From G963666895 sp963666895 (lineage in GTDB: Bacteria > Desulfobacterota > Desulfovibrionia > Desulfovibrionales > Desulfovibrionaceae), in NCBI GenBank assembly GCA_963666895.2, contig CAXXNS010000016.1, positions 248,001 through 312,000 on the forward strand: a stretch of 64,000 nucleotides of DNA, read 5' to 3'. Shown here one piece after another: positions 1 through 9,255 of the stretch. The stretch's first letter is position 1. Each line of letters begins with the position of its first letter. Below the pieces are notes generated by a model. That model made no database searches and was not told the origin of the DNA. It saw nothing but the letters and a program-made list of their open reading frames with translations. A program made the position numbers and the translations under genes.

Positions 1-1313
1 AACGGCGCTATCGGACTTTCAGAAATAAACCTCCCCAAATCTGGATCGTACCATCTGGCTTGATTATAGTACAAACCAGTTTCGTTATCAAAATATTTTC
101 CTGAGCGAAAAGAATTTATATCCTGAGAATTATTAAATGAATTGTTGAGGTCATTACCCCAGGCGTCGTACTCGAACTGGGTTTCTAGCGAGCCGGTTTT
201 ATTAAGCGAAGCTATAACATTCCCCGCTTCTTCTTTGATAAGGAAATGCGCATCGTCGCTTGTATCAATGACGTTATTTGATCCTAAGTCGAAGCGGATG
301 CTTGAACCGAAATAGGAATACTCCGCATCACCGTTGTCGTCTTCTTCCAGATAAGGGCTGAAGCCGTTCCAATGGAAGCGGGTGGTATCACCGTTGACGG
401 TCCGGTCGAGCAACTGCCCGGTTCCGTTGTGGGCGTAGGTGTATTGGGCGGTGTCGGTGTTGGTTCCACTCGACCAGACTTTAACCTGGGTCAACTGTCC
501 GGCCAGATTCCAGGCATATGCCTTGCCATTCTCGCTGGCAGTATCGAAAACGTTGTTGCTGTTTGAATCGACGAAGGCAGCGGTCAGGTTGCCCATAGCA
601 TCATAGAGATACTTGGTGGTCTGACCGCCAACCACAGCGGCGGTACTCAACTGGTTAGTATGCTGGCTGCTCAGGGTTGCGTAGGAGTAATTAGTCCGGA
701 CGCCATCCTCATATTTAACCGTACGGTTGCCAGTATTATTATACTCATAGGAACGGCTAAACTGCCCGTCGGCAATCCCCAGGTCATACGATTCACCAAT
801 CAACCGCCCCAGCGAATCGTAGGCGAAATTGAATTGATTGGTGCGCAACGGAGAGCCGCTGCTGTCGAACAAAATGCGCGTCTTACTCACCATGCGCCCG
901 TCATCATCGAAGGCGTACATCAGGGTAGTAAGCGGAACCAGCGTCCCGCTGTTGTAATTGATGGCGTCAGTAGCAGCGCTATACGAAGGTTCCTGGTTAG
1001 AGCGCTTATGCTCAACCCGCAAAAGCCGCCCATCAACTGCATCATACTTATTAACGGTCAGGACATAATAACCAGCGCTGATCCAACGCACAGCCAGCCG
1101 GGTCTGCCCGTCCTTGTTGTAATGGAATTTCGCCGTGACATAAGGACTAGAACCTAAAGAGGTTTGAGTCAATTGCCCGGCATCATCGAAAGTGAAAGAT
1201 TGCGCAGTGTTCTGACTATTCCCGGTTGGACGGGTGATAGTGCTGATACGCCCCACGCCACGCCAAATCAGGGATTCAATAATCCCCAGCGCTCGCGCAG
1301 CATTGCATCCACA
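1..1313 (-). CDS. RHS/YD-repeat protein, C-terminal core region, partial (runs off left edge, no start found)
   Basis: Reading the minus strand from 1313 down to 1 gives one uninterrupted frame of about 437 codons with no stop. It carries YD-repeat features: motifs such as YAFDDDGRM, FAYDSLGRLIGE and YLYDAMGNLTAAF, then YDAWGNDLN and, near the edge, NETGLYYNQARWYDPDLGRF. The last is the hallmark of the RHS-repeat-associated core that precedes the variable tip. RHS proteins are large secreted or surface shells, often delivering toxins. The C-terminal tip lies outside the window. The frame opens after a TGA at 1314-1316, its first 45 bases overlap the end of the upstream lipoprotein gene, and no ATG occurs until about 1000. 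A GTG at 1254-1256 has no Shine-Dalgarno sequence. It is therefore probably a 5'-truncated or displaced RHS segment; a non-canonical start cannot be excluded. The family call is certain; whether it is expressed is not. Confidence 0.85.
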
Positions 1314-1936
1314 TCAATATCTGGAGTATGATTCAAATCAAATTTCTCTTCTTCTTCCAGGTTGAATTGATTAAACATAGGATCAAAGTTGTTTATCCTG
1401 TGTTCCACTGTTGGAATCGAATTGGAAAAATCCCCGATTGCCAGCCAAAACGCTGGATTCAACAAATCAGAATAATCTCTGATACGGCGGCTCATGCCCA
1501 CTTGTATTTTATAATCAGATCTGATGGACAAACTATTTAGCATATTGCCTTTGCTATTGAATGCAGCGCCCTTTTTGGGAAGCAGTGAATAATCCATCTG
1601 GTATGGTTGCCGGTTGAATATCTTTCCACTCTGAATTGGCTTAACATAGGAATCATATAAATCCGTCATTCCCGAAGCGGCATTGGCCACGAAAACATCC
1701 ATTCTGGCGCCTATTCCCAAAGGCAAGTTGCTTTGGAACGGTTTCTTGTGTTTTACTATATCTATGGTTTGAATAACAGGATGTGCAAAAGTTGAAGATG
1801 GATTTTGAGTTTCAATTGAAACCGTCTCTGTGGATTTGCAACCTTGAAACCATAATGAAACCATTAAAAACAAGATGAATGGCGGCATCCACTGTATGGT
1901 TGACTTTTTGCATCTAGAAGCCTGTTGGCCTTTCAT
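1268..1936 (-). CDS. Predicted lipoprotein of unknown function
   Basis: This 222-residue protein has a basic N-terminus, a hydrophobic stretch at residues 18-31 and a lipobox-like WFQGC with the lipidated Cys at residue 33, so it is probably anchored to a membrane. The rest is polar and without a family I recognise; it has an acidic run (EEEE) and many Asn/Asp residues near the C-terminus. A strong ribosome site (AGGAGGG, 5 bases ahead of the ATG) supports the start. Its last 45 bases overlap the RHS open frame in another phase. Small lipoproteins beside RHS genes are sometimes accessory or immunity factors, but nothing here proves such a role. Confidence 0.7.
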   Translation of the reverse strand: MKGQQASRCKKSTIQWMPPFILFLMVSLWFQGCKSTETVSIETQNPSSTFAHPVIQTIDIVKHKKPFQSNLPLGIGARMDVFVANAASGMTDLYDSYVKPIQSGKIFNRQPYQMDYSLLPKKGAAFNSKGNMLNSLSIRSDYKIQVGMSRRIRDYSDLLNPAFWLAIGDFSNSIPTVEHRINNFDPMFNQFNLEEEEKFDLNHTPDIDVDAMLRERWGLLNP

Positions 1937-2261
1937 GATGCCCTCCTAAGCGCATATTTCCTACTAGAGTAGTGCAATAAATTACGCTTCTTCAAAATAC
2001 GTAAAAATACGTTGTTGTGTAAACTCATCTCGCCAAATTAATAACATAATTTGGTATCTTTATAGATTATCAGAAAAATGGAAAAGCATCACTGGTTTTT
2101 CATTATTTCTCAAAAATATACTATCCTGAATTCGAGTTCAGCGCCAATTTGTGACCCTCCATAAACTCGCTACAGTCTTTTTTTCTATTTGAATGCAGTA
2201 TACTTTAGTACGCTTCTCTAAACAAAGTGCATCAATAATTAATCTGACGGAAACTATACTT
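1937..2261. other. Divergent intergenic region, no further feature recognised
   Basis: AT-rich spacer between the lipoprotein gene (minus) and the nucleotidyltransferase gene (plus). It must hold both promoters, but I could not pick convincing -35/-10 pairs. The part from 2193 onward is an in-frame extension of the downstream gene that I regard as non-coding. Confidence 0.4.
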
Positions 2262-3713
2262 ATGATATTCGATTTATCCGCCATACCGCAATCAGTTATA
2301 CGGCTTTGCGAAATATTAGGTCCCCAAAAACAATATGTTGTTGGCGGCATCTTACGGGATTCCATCATCGCTTCCCCTGATACGGAGCGTATTCATAATA
2401 TTACCGGCGCAGATTGGGACCTGGCTACGCCCCTTCCACCCAAAGAAGTGCTTGCAAGATTACGCCGCTCCGGCATAACCGCCGTCCCTATCGGAATCGA
2501 GCATGGAACCATTGCCGCGATTATCGATAACATCCAATACGAAATTACTACCTTTCGGCATGATATAGAATATGCAGATGGTCGCCATCCTACCGTGCGT
2601 TTCGCTCATTCGCTCGAAGATGATTTGCAACGCCGGGATTTCACCATCAACGCTCTCGCTTTAGATGTCCAAACGGGTCAGATTATTGACATGTTTCATG
2701 GAATTGATGATATCAAACAACGCATCATTCGCACCGTGGGCGACCCGGAAGTTCGTTTTATGGAAGATTATTTACGCATGCTGCGCGCTTTCCGCTTCGC
2801 GGCGAAAGTAGAGGGCAAGATTGATCCTCATACTTTTAAGGCCATCAGTTCGAACGCCCATCTGATTCAACATACATCCGCTGAACGCATCCGTGATGAA
2901 ATCATGAAAATGCTGTCATACCCCGTTCCATCACATGGATTTATCCTGATGCATCAATCCGGTCTCCTGCGATACGTCCTGCCTGAATTAGACGCAGGAT
3001 TCGATTTGGGGCAGAACCGCTTCCATGCTGATGACGTAGCCCGGCATATCCTATACTCAGCAGACGCCCTAAGCTCCAAGTATCCATTTCTACGCTTCGT
3101 CACCCTGATGCATGATCTGGGCAAGGTCCCGGCCAAGCAATATTTAGAACGCAAAGGCGATTACGTCTTTTACGGCCATCAATACCTCAGTAAAAAGATA
3201 AGTCGGCGCATCATGAGACGACTGCGTTTTTCCAATAAAGAAATCCAAACCGCCAGCGCTATCGTCGAAAACCACATGTACAACCTTAAACCGGGTTTAT
3301 CTCTAGGCGCAACCCGCCGTTTCCTGCGTAAGTTAGGGCGCGAGAATGTTGACGGATTCCTCCGCATGCGCATGGCTGACCGGAAAGGCAACCGCTTGAA
3401 TAATGACGGTTATGAAGAGGGTTTATTCCATTTCGTTCGCTCTGTCCGTAAAATCGACTTGGCCGAAGATGCATTAACCGTCAACAAACTCGAAATTAAC
3501 GGTGATGATCTCATCGCAATGCACCTCAGGCCCGGTCCGGTATTCTCTCAAATCCTCAATCAACTGCTCGAAGAAGTTATCGATGATCCAACGCTCAATA
3601 ATCATCAATGGCTCGTGCAACGCGCTAGTGAATTCGCAGAGCAAATTAAAGAAACAGGTGAATTAATCTTGCCCGAACGCCCTGATTTGGATGACAATAA
3701 CAAAGAAGAGTAA
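2262..3713 (+). CDS. cca: CCA-adding enzyme / poly(A) polymerase family nucleotidyltransferase with HD domain
   Basis: Class II nucleotidyltransferase of 483 residues acting on RNA 3' ends: CCA addition to tRNA, or poly(A) tailing. The catalytic head shows YVVGGILRD (residues 25-33), the DWD metal-binding pair (51-53) and the RRDFTINAL motif (124-132). The middle part resembles the RNA-binding neck and body. A C-terminal HD domain follows, with HDLGK starting at residue 284, as in the CCA enzymes that carry phosphohydrolase activity. I chose the ATG at 2262 because conserved sequence begins just after it; an in-frame extension back to 2193 is possible but has no ribosome site. Distinguishing CCA-adding enzyme from poly(A) polymerase by sequence alone is unsafe, so the symbol is provisional. 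Confidence 0.85.
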   Translation: MIFDLSAIPQSVIRLCEILGPQKQYVVGGILRDSIIASPDTERIHNITGADWDLATPLPPKEVLARLRRSGITAVPIGIEHGTIAAIIDNIQYEITTFRHDIEYADGRHPTVRFAHSLEDDLQRRDFTINALALDVQTGQIIDMFHGIDDIKQRIIRTVGDPEVRFMEDYLRMLRAFRFAAKVEGKIDPHTFKAISSNAHLIQHTSAERIRDEIMKMLSYPVPSHGFILMHQSGLLRYVLPELDAGFDLGQNRFHADDVARHILYSADALSSKYPFLRFVTLMHDLGKVPAKQYLERKGDYVFYGHQYLSKKISRRIMRRLRFSNKEIQTASAIVENHMYNLKPGLSLGATRRFLRKLGRENVDGFLRMRMADRKGNRLNNDGYEEGLFHFVRSVRKIDLAEDALTVNKLEINGDDLIAMHLRPGPVFSQILNQLLEEVIDDPTLNNHQWLVQRASEFAEQIKETGELILPERPDLDDNNKEE

Positions 3714-3848
3714 TTCGCCGCCTGGTTAATATCTGTTACTCAATATGCTTATATAATGCTATTATATTAACGCTTTGCTTTCGTCTTGGGAATCAGGGTT
3801 TTTTATGAAAATTATTCAATTATGCAGAACACTCGAAGGAGATCGGCT

Positions 3849-4916
3849 ATGAAAGCAATCATCCCATGCGCCGGGCGGGGCAAGCGCTTGCGTCCGCTCA
3901 CATTCACCAACTCAAAACCGTTGATACCTATCGCCAATAAACCTCTGGTTCACTATGCCATAGAAAAACTCCGGGATGTCGGCATCACTGAGATCGGCAT
4001 CATTGTTGGAGAAAACACCCGTGATATGGAAGACGTCATCAATGATGGCGCAGAACTGGGAGTCCATATCACCTATATTCACCAGGAAAATCCCCTCGGC
4101 ATTGCGCATACCATCATGGTCGCCAAGGAATTCCTCGGCGATTCGCCCTTCGTCATGTATCTGGGCGACAACCTGATGCAGGAAAATCTCGAGCAAGCGG
4201 TTCAACAATTCGAGCGTAATGGCGCCAATGCCATGTTATTCCTCTGTCCCACTGATAAGCCGCAACTCTATGGCATCGCCATCGTTGAGAATGATCGTAT
4301 CGTTCGTCTAATTGAAAAACCGCAAAATCCGACATCCAACCTGGCCTGCATCGGTATCTATTTATTCGATTCCACCATCCATTCCATCACCGATAACATG
4401 AAGCCCTCCGCACGGGGCGAATTTGAGATCACCGACGCTATCCAGGGTCTGCTCGATAACGGCGGTCATATCGAACACCACATCCTCAATGGCTGGTGGA
4501 TCGACGCCGGAAATCCAGACGACATGATTGAAGCCAACCGCCTGGTTCTACAGGGATTGCAGGAACCTGACATTCAAGGCGCCGTAGATGCTGAATCGGA
4601 TATCAGAGGCAATGTCATAATAGGCAAGGGAACCCGCATCGAACACAGCACCATCCGTGGACCCGTGGTTATCGGAGAAGACTGCATAATACGCGCAGCC
4701 TTTGTAGGCAGTTTCTCTTCTATCGGAGACCGCACCGAAATCGTCAATTCCGAAGTGGAATACAGCGTAATAATGCAGGATTGTGAAATCACCGATATCG
4801 AACAGCGCATCGACAACAGCATCTTTGGACGCAACGTGCGCATCGTCCACACCCAAAGACGCCCCAGATCGCACAAACTAATTCTATCCGACAACAGCGC
4901 CGGTGAATTAGGCTAA
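3849..4916 (+). CDS. rmlA: Glucose-1-phosphate thymidylyltransferase, long form
   Basis: Makes dTDP-glucose from dTTP and glucose-1-phosphate, the first step to dTDP-deoxysugars for surface polysaccharides or glycosylation. The nucleotide-binding signature CAGRGKRLRPLT is at residues 7-18, followed by SKPLIPIANKPL. The C-terminal third (roughly 245-345) has hexapeptide-type repeats (IRGNVIIGKGTRI, GPVVIGEDC), giving a left-handed beta helix. At 355 residues it matches the long RmlA subfamily (about 353) rather than the ~290-residue short form. The start at 3849 has GAAGGAGA just upstream; a longer frame from 3786 lacks a ribosome site. The other dTDP-rhamnose genes are not adjacent. A terminator follows directly. 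Confidence 0.88.
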   Translation: MKAIIPCAGRGKRLRPLTFTNSKPLIPIANKPLVHYAIEKLRDVGITEIGIIVGENTRDMEDVINDGAELGVHITYIHQENPLGIAHTIMVAKEFLGDSPFVMYLGDNLMQENLEQAVQQFERNGANAMLFLCPTDKPQLYGIAIVENDRIVRLIEKPQNPTSNLACIGIYLFDSTIHSITDNMKPSARGEFEITDAIQGLLDNGGHIEHHILNGWWIDAGNPDDMIEANRLVLQGLQEPDIQGAVDAESDIRGNVIIGKGTRIEHSTIRGPVVIGEDCIIRAAFVGSFSSIGDRTEIVNSEVEYSVIMQDCEITDIEQRIDNSIFGRNVRIVHTQRRPRSHKLILSDNSAGELG

Positions 4917-4942
4917 ATGAATAGAATTTTTTGATTCACAAA

Positions 4943-4969
4943 AAAATGCCCATCAGTGATGGGCATTTT
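4943..4969 (+). terminator. Intrinsic terminator after rmlA
   Basis: Perfect hairpin AAAATGCCCATC / GATGGGCATTTT with a 3-base loop and T-rich 3' flank, 26 bases after the rmlA stop. Confidence 0.85.
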
Positions 4970-5061
4970 GCTTAACCAGAGGGCGGGCGTCAAAAACAAG
5001 ACCGCAATGCATCCAGTCCTTTATGCGATCACCCAAGCGTCTCAACATAACCCGGTTAATC

Positions 5062-6801
5062 TTAATCCCCCCGCCTCAATCGCCGAAGACACAATCCATA
5101 AAACAACCCCATCATCCACAAATAGAACGAAAGATGAAACATAATCATATAAAGCCAATTAAAATTACCCGAATTCACAACTGACGGAATACCATAAAGA
5201 AGATAAATAGGACTAATAGAATAAATATATTTTATTGGAACGTTCAACTTATAATAAATGGAAAACATACCTATTAACAAAGGGATAAAATAAACCATCA
5301 ACGCGATACAGTACCCCCCGGATATAGCGCGGCTGACTTGGGCGTAGCGGATGGATAAATATGTGGTTGATATAAGCAGGAAGAATAAATGAAACAACAA
5401 TATCAAGCCGTAAATCACTATATGGTGTATGTATAATAATGGCGTGCTGGCTAAATTAAACGTACTTATTAAAGAATAAAATATATAAGCAGCACTAAAA
5501 GGCAAAAAATACAGGATAGCAGTACGCGGCAGACAATGCGATAAAGCCGCTTTTAATTTTCCATGCAGGATAGAACTGACGCCATAAACCGTAGTCTGCA
5601 TAAGCCCCCAGGTGCCGCGCTCGTGTTCACGGGCGAACAATGGACCAGCGTAAGCCGGCGCCATCTGCCCAATAGCCAACAGCACCAGAACCGCCACCCA
5701 TCGCCCTTCAGAAAGCGGCGTCAACAAAAAGAACACATGACAAGCCATGATGATCATGTACCACGAAGAAAGCCCGGCCATGGTGCGCATGGCCGCATAG
5801 CCCAATCTTTCACGGACATAGAAAGGATTCTGACCATCTTGGTAATCCCACCAGGAAGCAGCCTTTTGGCCGCGTTTTTTGGGATTTTTACGTTGCCCGA
5901 ACAAAAACCCGGGTTCCCTGTTCATTTCCCAGGAATCGCGAGTCCGTGATTCGACGAATCGAAGTCGGCTTTGCGCATTACGCAGCAACCATCCGGTTAC
6001 TCCGGAGAACAATGCAACGGCTAATGTTAAAAAAGTATAAAAATATAGTTTAGGAAAAGCCTGTAGTAAACTCTGTTTCCAATTGAGGATATTGCCCACA
6101 ACTCCGACCGCCGCATAAACGATGCCCACCCAGAAAGCCAGCGCCGCGCCGCCGATCACGACAGCGATAAACAGAGTGATGTGAGTCATGAAGATTGCGT
6201 TTATGGTGCTCCTGGCGTTAAGCGCATGGTAAATCGCGAACGAAGCGACAATAAAACTTATGTAAAGCAGCAATAATATTCCACCCACCATCTCCAGAGG
6301 CGAGACGCCGCCCCGCGCCACGCAAATCCCGATCAGGGGAAAGGTGGATATAATCAATAATGCCATAACGCCGACCGTTGAAATCAATTTGCCCGCGATG
6401 ATTTTCGCCGCCGTCAGTGGAGTAGTCAGCAGTAAGGGATAGGTATCTTGCTCGCGCTCCCGGATCAGTGAATAAGCTACAATACCGGGAAGAATGAAAA
6501 AGATAACCACCAATTGGCAAGTGATAACCGCATAGAAAAGACGCCGTCCCAGGGGAAGCGATGGATCCAGATTAAAATTACTCGACCAGACCATGCATAG
6601 TATGGAACTTCCCGACATAAGCAATAAAGCCATTAATCCCCAAAAACGCCCGCTGCGCGCATAGCGTATAAATTCATGCAAAGTTATGGGATTCGTGCCA
6701 AGTTCTACTAGAAAAATCTGTAATTTATTACGCCAGCGCTTAAGAATAGTTCCCCGAATTTCAACTGATGTGATTGGTTGGTCTTGAGTATTATTCGCCA
6801 T
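5062..6801 (-). CDS. ABC-2 type transporter permease, duplicated
   Basis: This 579-residue membrane protein consists of two related ABC-2 permease halves. Each half begins with a cytoplasmic segment and carries the coupling motif: REREQDTYPLLLTTPLTAAK with IIAGK following (residues 114-138), and REHERGTWGLMQTT with ILHGK following (about 388-412). Each motif is embedded among several hydrophobic helices. The signature [F]xREHExGT..xLMxTT is typical of permeases that export lipids, polysaccharides or drugs or drive gliding machinery. The substrate is unknown. No ATP-binding subunit lies beside it, so the ATPase must be encoded elsewhere. The start MANNTQ is the first plausible one. It is transcribed toward rmlA; the gene ends 93 bases from that gene's terminator. 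Confidence 0.8.
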   Translation of the reverse strand: MANNTQDQPITSVEIRGTILKRWRNKLQIFLVELGTNPITLHEFIRYARSGRFWGLMALLLMSGSSILCMVWSSNFNLDPSLPLGRRLFYAVITCQLVVIFFILPGIVAYSLIREREQDTYPLLLTTPLTAAKIIAGKLISTVGVMALLIISTFPLIGICVARGGVSPLEMVGGILLLLYISFIVASFAIYHALNARSTINAIFMTHITLFIAVVIGGAALAFWVGIVYAAVGVVGNILNWKQSLLQAFPKLYFYTFLTLAVALFSGVTGWLLRNAQSRLRFVESRTRDSWEMNREPGFLFGQRKNPKKRGQKAASWWDYQDGQNPFYVRERLGYAAMRTMAGLSSWYMIIMACHVFFLLTPLSEGRWVAVLVLLAIGQMAPAYAGPLFAREHERGTWGLMQTTVYGVSSILHGKLKAALSHCLPRTAILYFLPFSAAYIFYSLISTFNLASTPLLYIHHIVIYGLILLFHLFFLLISTTYLSIRYAQVSRAISGGYCIALMVYFIPLLIGMFSIYYKLNVPIKYIYSISPIYLLYGIPSVVNSGNFNWLYMIMFHLSFYLWMMGLFYGLCLRRLRRGD

Positions 6802-7083
6802 ATTTAACCATTGGATATAGAATAATCGCCATAATATTTCCAGAGTGCAATCTACAGATGCAAAAACTCCATAAACATCCCTCCAAACAATATGACGGAA
6901 AACAAGCGCAAACGGTTTACTGCACCCACTAAACTAAAACAAATAGATAATTCTCAAAAACATCCCTGAAAAATGTAGGGGCGCCTCTCGTGGGCGCCCA
7001 AGCCACCCTCGCATCAATCCTAAAACAATCGAAATAATCATACTCCTCTAACGGGTATAATAAATAAAAGTAATTGTCAAATA
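6802..7083. other. Intergenic spacer with one dispersed repeat
   Basis: Upstream region of the ABC-2 permease gene. Apart from the GC-rich repeat at 6975-7002 it is AT-rich, and I see no other gene or signal. Confidence 0.4.
6975..7002 (+). repeat. Dispersed repeat family A, copy 1
   Basis: A 28-base GC-rich element beginning GTAGGGGCGCCTCTCG and ending GGGCGCCCAAG, in an AT-rich spacer. It contains an inverted repeat GGGCGCC...GGCGCCC. A nearly identical copy lies in the opposite orientation at 28081-28109, differing by one inserted base and one substitution. Confidence 0.8.
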
Positions 7084-7120
7084 AAAAAACCGCCGGTTTT
7101 TATATAAACCGGCGGTTTTT
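7084..7120 (-). terminator. Intrinsic terminator after trxA
   Basis: Hairpin AAACCGCCGG / CCGGCGGTTT with A-rich and T-rich flanks on both sides, 22 bases beyond the thioredoxin stop on the minus strand. The symmetry would let it work from either side. Confidence 0.88.
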
Positions 7121-7141
7121 GTATTAGATATTACATAACAA

Positions 7142-7468
7142 CTAAGCGAGCATGGCATCCAATGCTTCCACCATGGTCTGTTTTGGAGTAAATCCAACCC
7201 ACTTATTCTCTATTTCTCCACCCTTGATAATCAAAAGCGTGGGTACGCTCATAATACCGAAACGAGTTGCTAATTCCTGGTTGTTATCAACATCAACAGT
7301 AGCAACCTTGGCTTTCCCAACATATTCTTCAGCCAATTCATGCACTATAGGCGCAATCTTCTGGCATGGACCACACCACGTAGCGCCAAAATCAACCAGA
7401 ACTGGTACATCAGATTTCATGATTTCCGTTTCAAAATTTGCGCTAGTGATTTCTATCGTATTAGACAT
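7142..7468 (-). CDS. trxA: Thioredoxin
   Basis: Cytoplasmic disulfide reductase of 108 residues, the usual size for thioredoxin. It has the active site WCGPC in the context GATWCGPCQK and the cis-proline in SVPTLL, with the expected beta-strand order around them. Electrons would come from thioredoxin reductase, which is not in this window. The start MSNTIEI at 7468 is set by a clear AAGGAGA 5-6 bases upstream; the in-frame extension to 7501 has no ribosome site. It is a single-gene unit with its own terminator. Confidence 0.95.
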   Translation of the reverse strand: MSNTIEITSANFETEIMKSDVPVLVDFGATWCGPCQKIAPIVHELAEEYVGKAKVATVDVDNNQELATRFGIMSVPTLLIIKGGEIENKWVGFTPKQTMVEALDAMLA

Positions 7469-7998
7469 ATCGTTCTCCTTCATTGATACTTCATGAACCA
7501 CAATGAATCAATGGAATTAAAATCATTTTACCTATATGGTTATAATTCATCAAGCTGAGTCTACTGAAATCATGATACTTGGATACATTATTTATTCTCT
7601 CTGATCAATCCATTCTATAAATAATCCTCTGTATTTGGTCAAATTACTATCCATAATTCCACTTAAAAATAAGTCGATAAATTATGAGATAAATAAAAAA
7701 TATTGTGATATTGTTTATAACATCTATGACGAAACGGTAAAAAGTCTACAACTGGTTTTATAACCACAATACTTAGTGGATATTCATAAGACTTATATAC
7801 AAGATATAGTGTGAGTTTCGTCTTTCATCCACTTTTTGCCGACTCATCATCTATATTTTAATTATGTGCGTTATTATATTTGATCAGTAAAAACAGGGAA
7901 GAAATGTCTGATATATAAAAACTTAGATGCCAAATCACCATAAAGCGCCTTCGCATTATGGGTAAAAAGGTAAAAAAAATCGCTGGGAGGTATGGGAA
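7469..7998. other. Long AT-rich divergent intergenic region
   Basis: About 530 bases between trxA (minus) and the secreted-protein gene at 7999 (plus). It is strongly AT-rich and must contain both promoters. I found no open frame with a credible ribosome site, no tRNA and no clear hairpin. Confidence 0.4.
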
Positions 7999-9084
7999 AT
8001 GCTCCGTACAAGATGGTTTTTAAGTTCGTTGGTTTTATCTATTTCCTTTGCATTACTGACTTCTGCATCAACAAACCAGTTGAAACTGCGGCATAAACTC
8101 ACTCCAGGCCTTAAAGCCGATACCATGACAGAAGTGCAAATGCAGGGCGATTCGTTCCTGACGGGCGCAAAGGCTGCAACCCAGCTGCGCATGCAAATGC
8201 AGAAAATAATGCAGGTAAATAAGGTCGATTCGTTTGGCAATGCAACCATGGATGTCAACGTTCAACGCATCCGCACCCAGGGCAAGATGGAAAATTCTGA
8301 TTTCAACAAAGACCTCACCGGCGATGAACTAAAAAGCGTAATGTTTGGCGCTGACCATATTGGAGTTGAAGTGTCGCCTATGGGGCAGGTATCTGGTACG
8401 GATGGTAATGCCGCCATGCAAAAATTGGGCATAACATTACCCGCTTCTGTTGGCGACAGCGGTGGGTTTGAATTTCCAACCTTTCCTGTCGAACCTATTC
8501 TGGTCGGAGATAAATGGACCGAAAACGGCGTATTATTACGTGGAGTTCAAGCGCAGCGCAGTAATTTATCTGGAGATAGCGTATACCAACTTAATAGAAT
8601 TTATAATTCACCCAATGGGCGTATGGCCGTAATCCGATATCAGAAAGTATCTGATCTTTCCGGTTTGGGCCTGGGCGGTGGATCGAGTCTATCTGGTCAA
8701 ACGGATATAACAGGCAGCGCAAGCGCCAATGTTGGCGGTTTAGTAATACAACTGAGCGGCGAAATCGAATTTAACATAGATCGCGGCGTTGTGGTAAAAT
8801 CTACCCAACAAGGTTTTTGGAATCTTAATATGGATATTGGTCTCGGTGGAGTATCCAATTTGATGAATCCATCATTACAAAGTCAGAACAGAAAGCAAAA
8901 CGCAAAATTAGATCAAAAAATGAAGATTAAAATATTGAGTAAATTTCAATGGTCTGGATTTCAAGAACCAAAAACCACTCAGAAAGCCCAAACACGGCAA
9001 CGATTATTTATTCCTCCTAAAATTGAACCTCTTCCACCTACAGTTGAAATTTTACCCAAAGCCAAAACAGATGAACTTCCATAA
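7999..9084 (+). CDS. Secreted protein of unknown function (possibly DUF6263-like)
   Basis: This 361-residue protein has a Sec signal peptide (basic MLRTR, hydrophobic core to about residue 22, SAS cleavage region). The mature part reads as mixed beta structure: a first half rich in Met/Gln strands (VQMQGD, QLRMQMQKIMQV), a Gly-Ser-rich stretch around 218-250 (LGLGGGSSLSG), and a basic then Pro-rich tail (PPKIEPLPPTVEILP). The layout of an intracellularly unsupported beta domain with 'GDKWTENG' midway resembles DUF6263-type periplasmic proteins; this is a weak impression. GGGAGGT lies 9 bases before the ATG. It is monocistronic, with a terminator downstream. Confidence 0.65.
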   Translation: MLRTRWFLSSLVLSISFALLTSASTNQLKLRHKLTPGLKADTMTEVQMQGDSFLTGAKAATQLRMQMQKIMQVNKVDSFGNATMDVNVQRIRTQGKMENSDFNKDLTGDELKSVMFGADHIGVEVSPMGQVSGTDGNAAMQKLGITLPASVGDSGGFEFPTFPVEPILVGDKWTENGVLLRGVQAQRSNLSGDSVYQLNRIYNSPNGRMAVIRYQKVSDLSGLGLGGGSSLSGQTDITGSASANVGGLVIQLSGEIEFNIDRGVVVKSTQQGFWNLNMDIGLGGVSNLMNPSLQSQNRKQNAKLDQKMKIKILSKFQWSGFQEPKTTQKAQTRQRLFIPPKIEPLPPTVEILPKAKTDELP

Positions 9085-9116
9085 ATCTAACTTGAAAAGA
9101 ATAGATGCAATCATAC

Positions 9117-9154
9117 AAAAGGCTGCTAATAATCATTATTGGCAGCCTTTTTTT
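9117..9154 (+). terminator. Intrinsic terminator after the 7999 gene
   Basis: Stem AAAGGCTGC / GCAGCCTTT (the stem extends inward through TAAT/ATTG-type pairs) followed by a run of T. Confidence 0.82.
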
Positions 9155-9255
9155 AACGATGAAATTTTTTGTTTTGCACTTCTCTTAAAATCTATTAGAA
9201 TTCTATAAAGAGTGCGCGTTATTTGTGTTGCTAGTTGAAATATCAAAGGTTAAAA

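Noticed and set aside
284..469. Small minus-strand frame with Pro-Thr repeats
   Set aside because: Alternate phase of the RHS gene; the Pro-Thr look is a by-product of that coding sequence.
660..1157. Open frame of 165 codons on the plus strand
   Set aside because: It lies antisense to the RHS coding frame, which has clear YD-repeat protein sequence; the plus frame has no family features or ribosome site.
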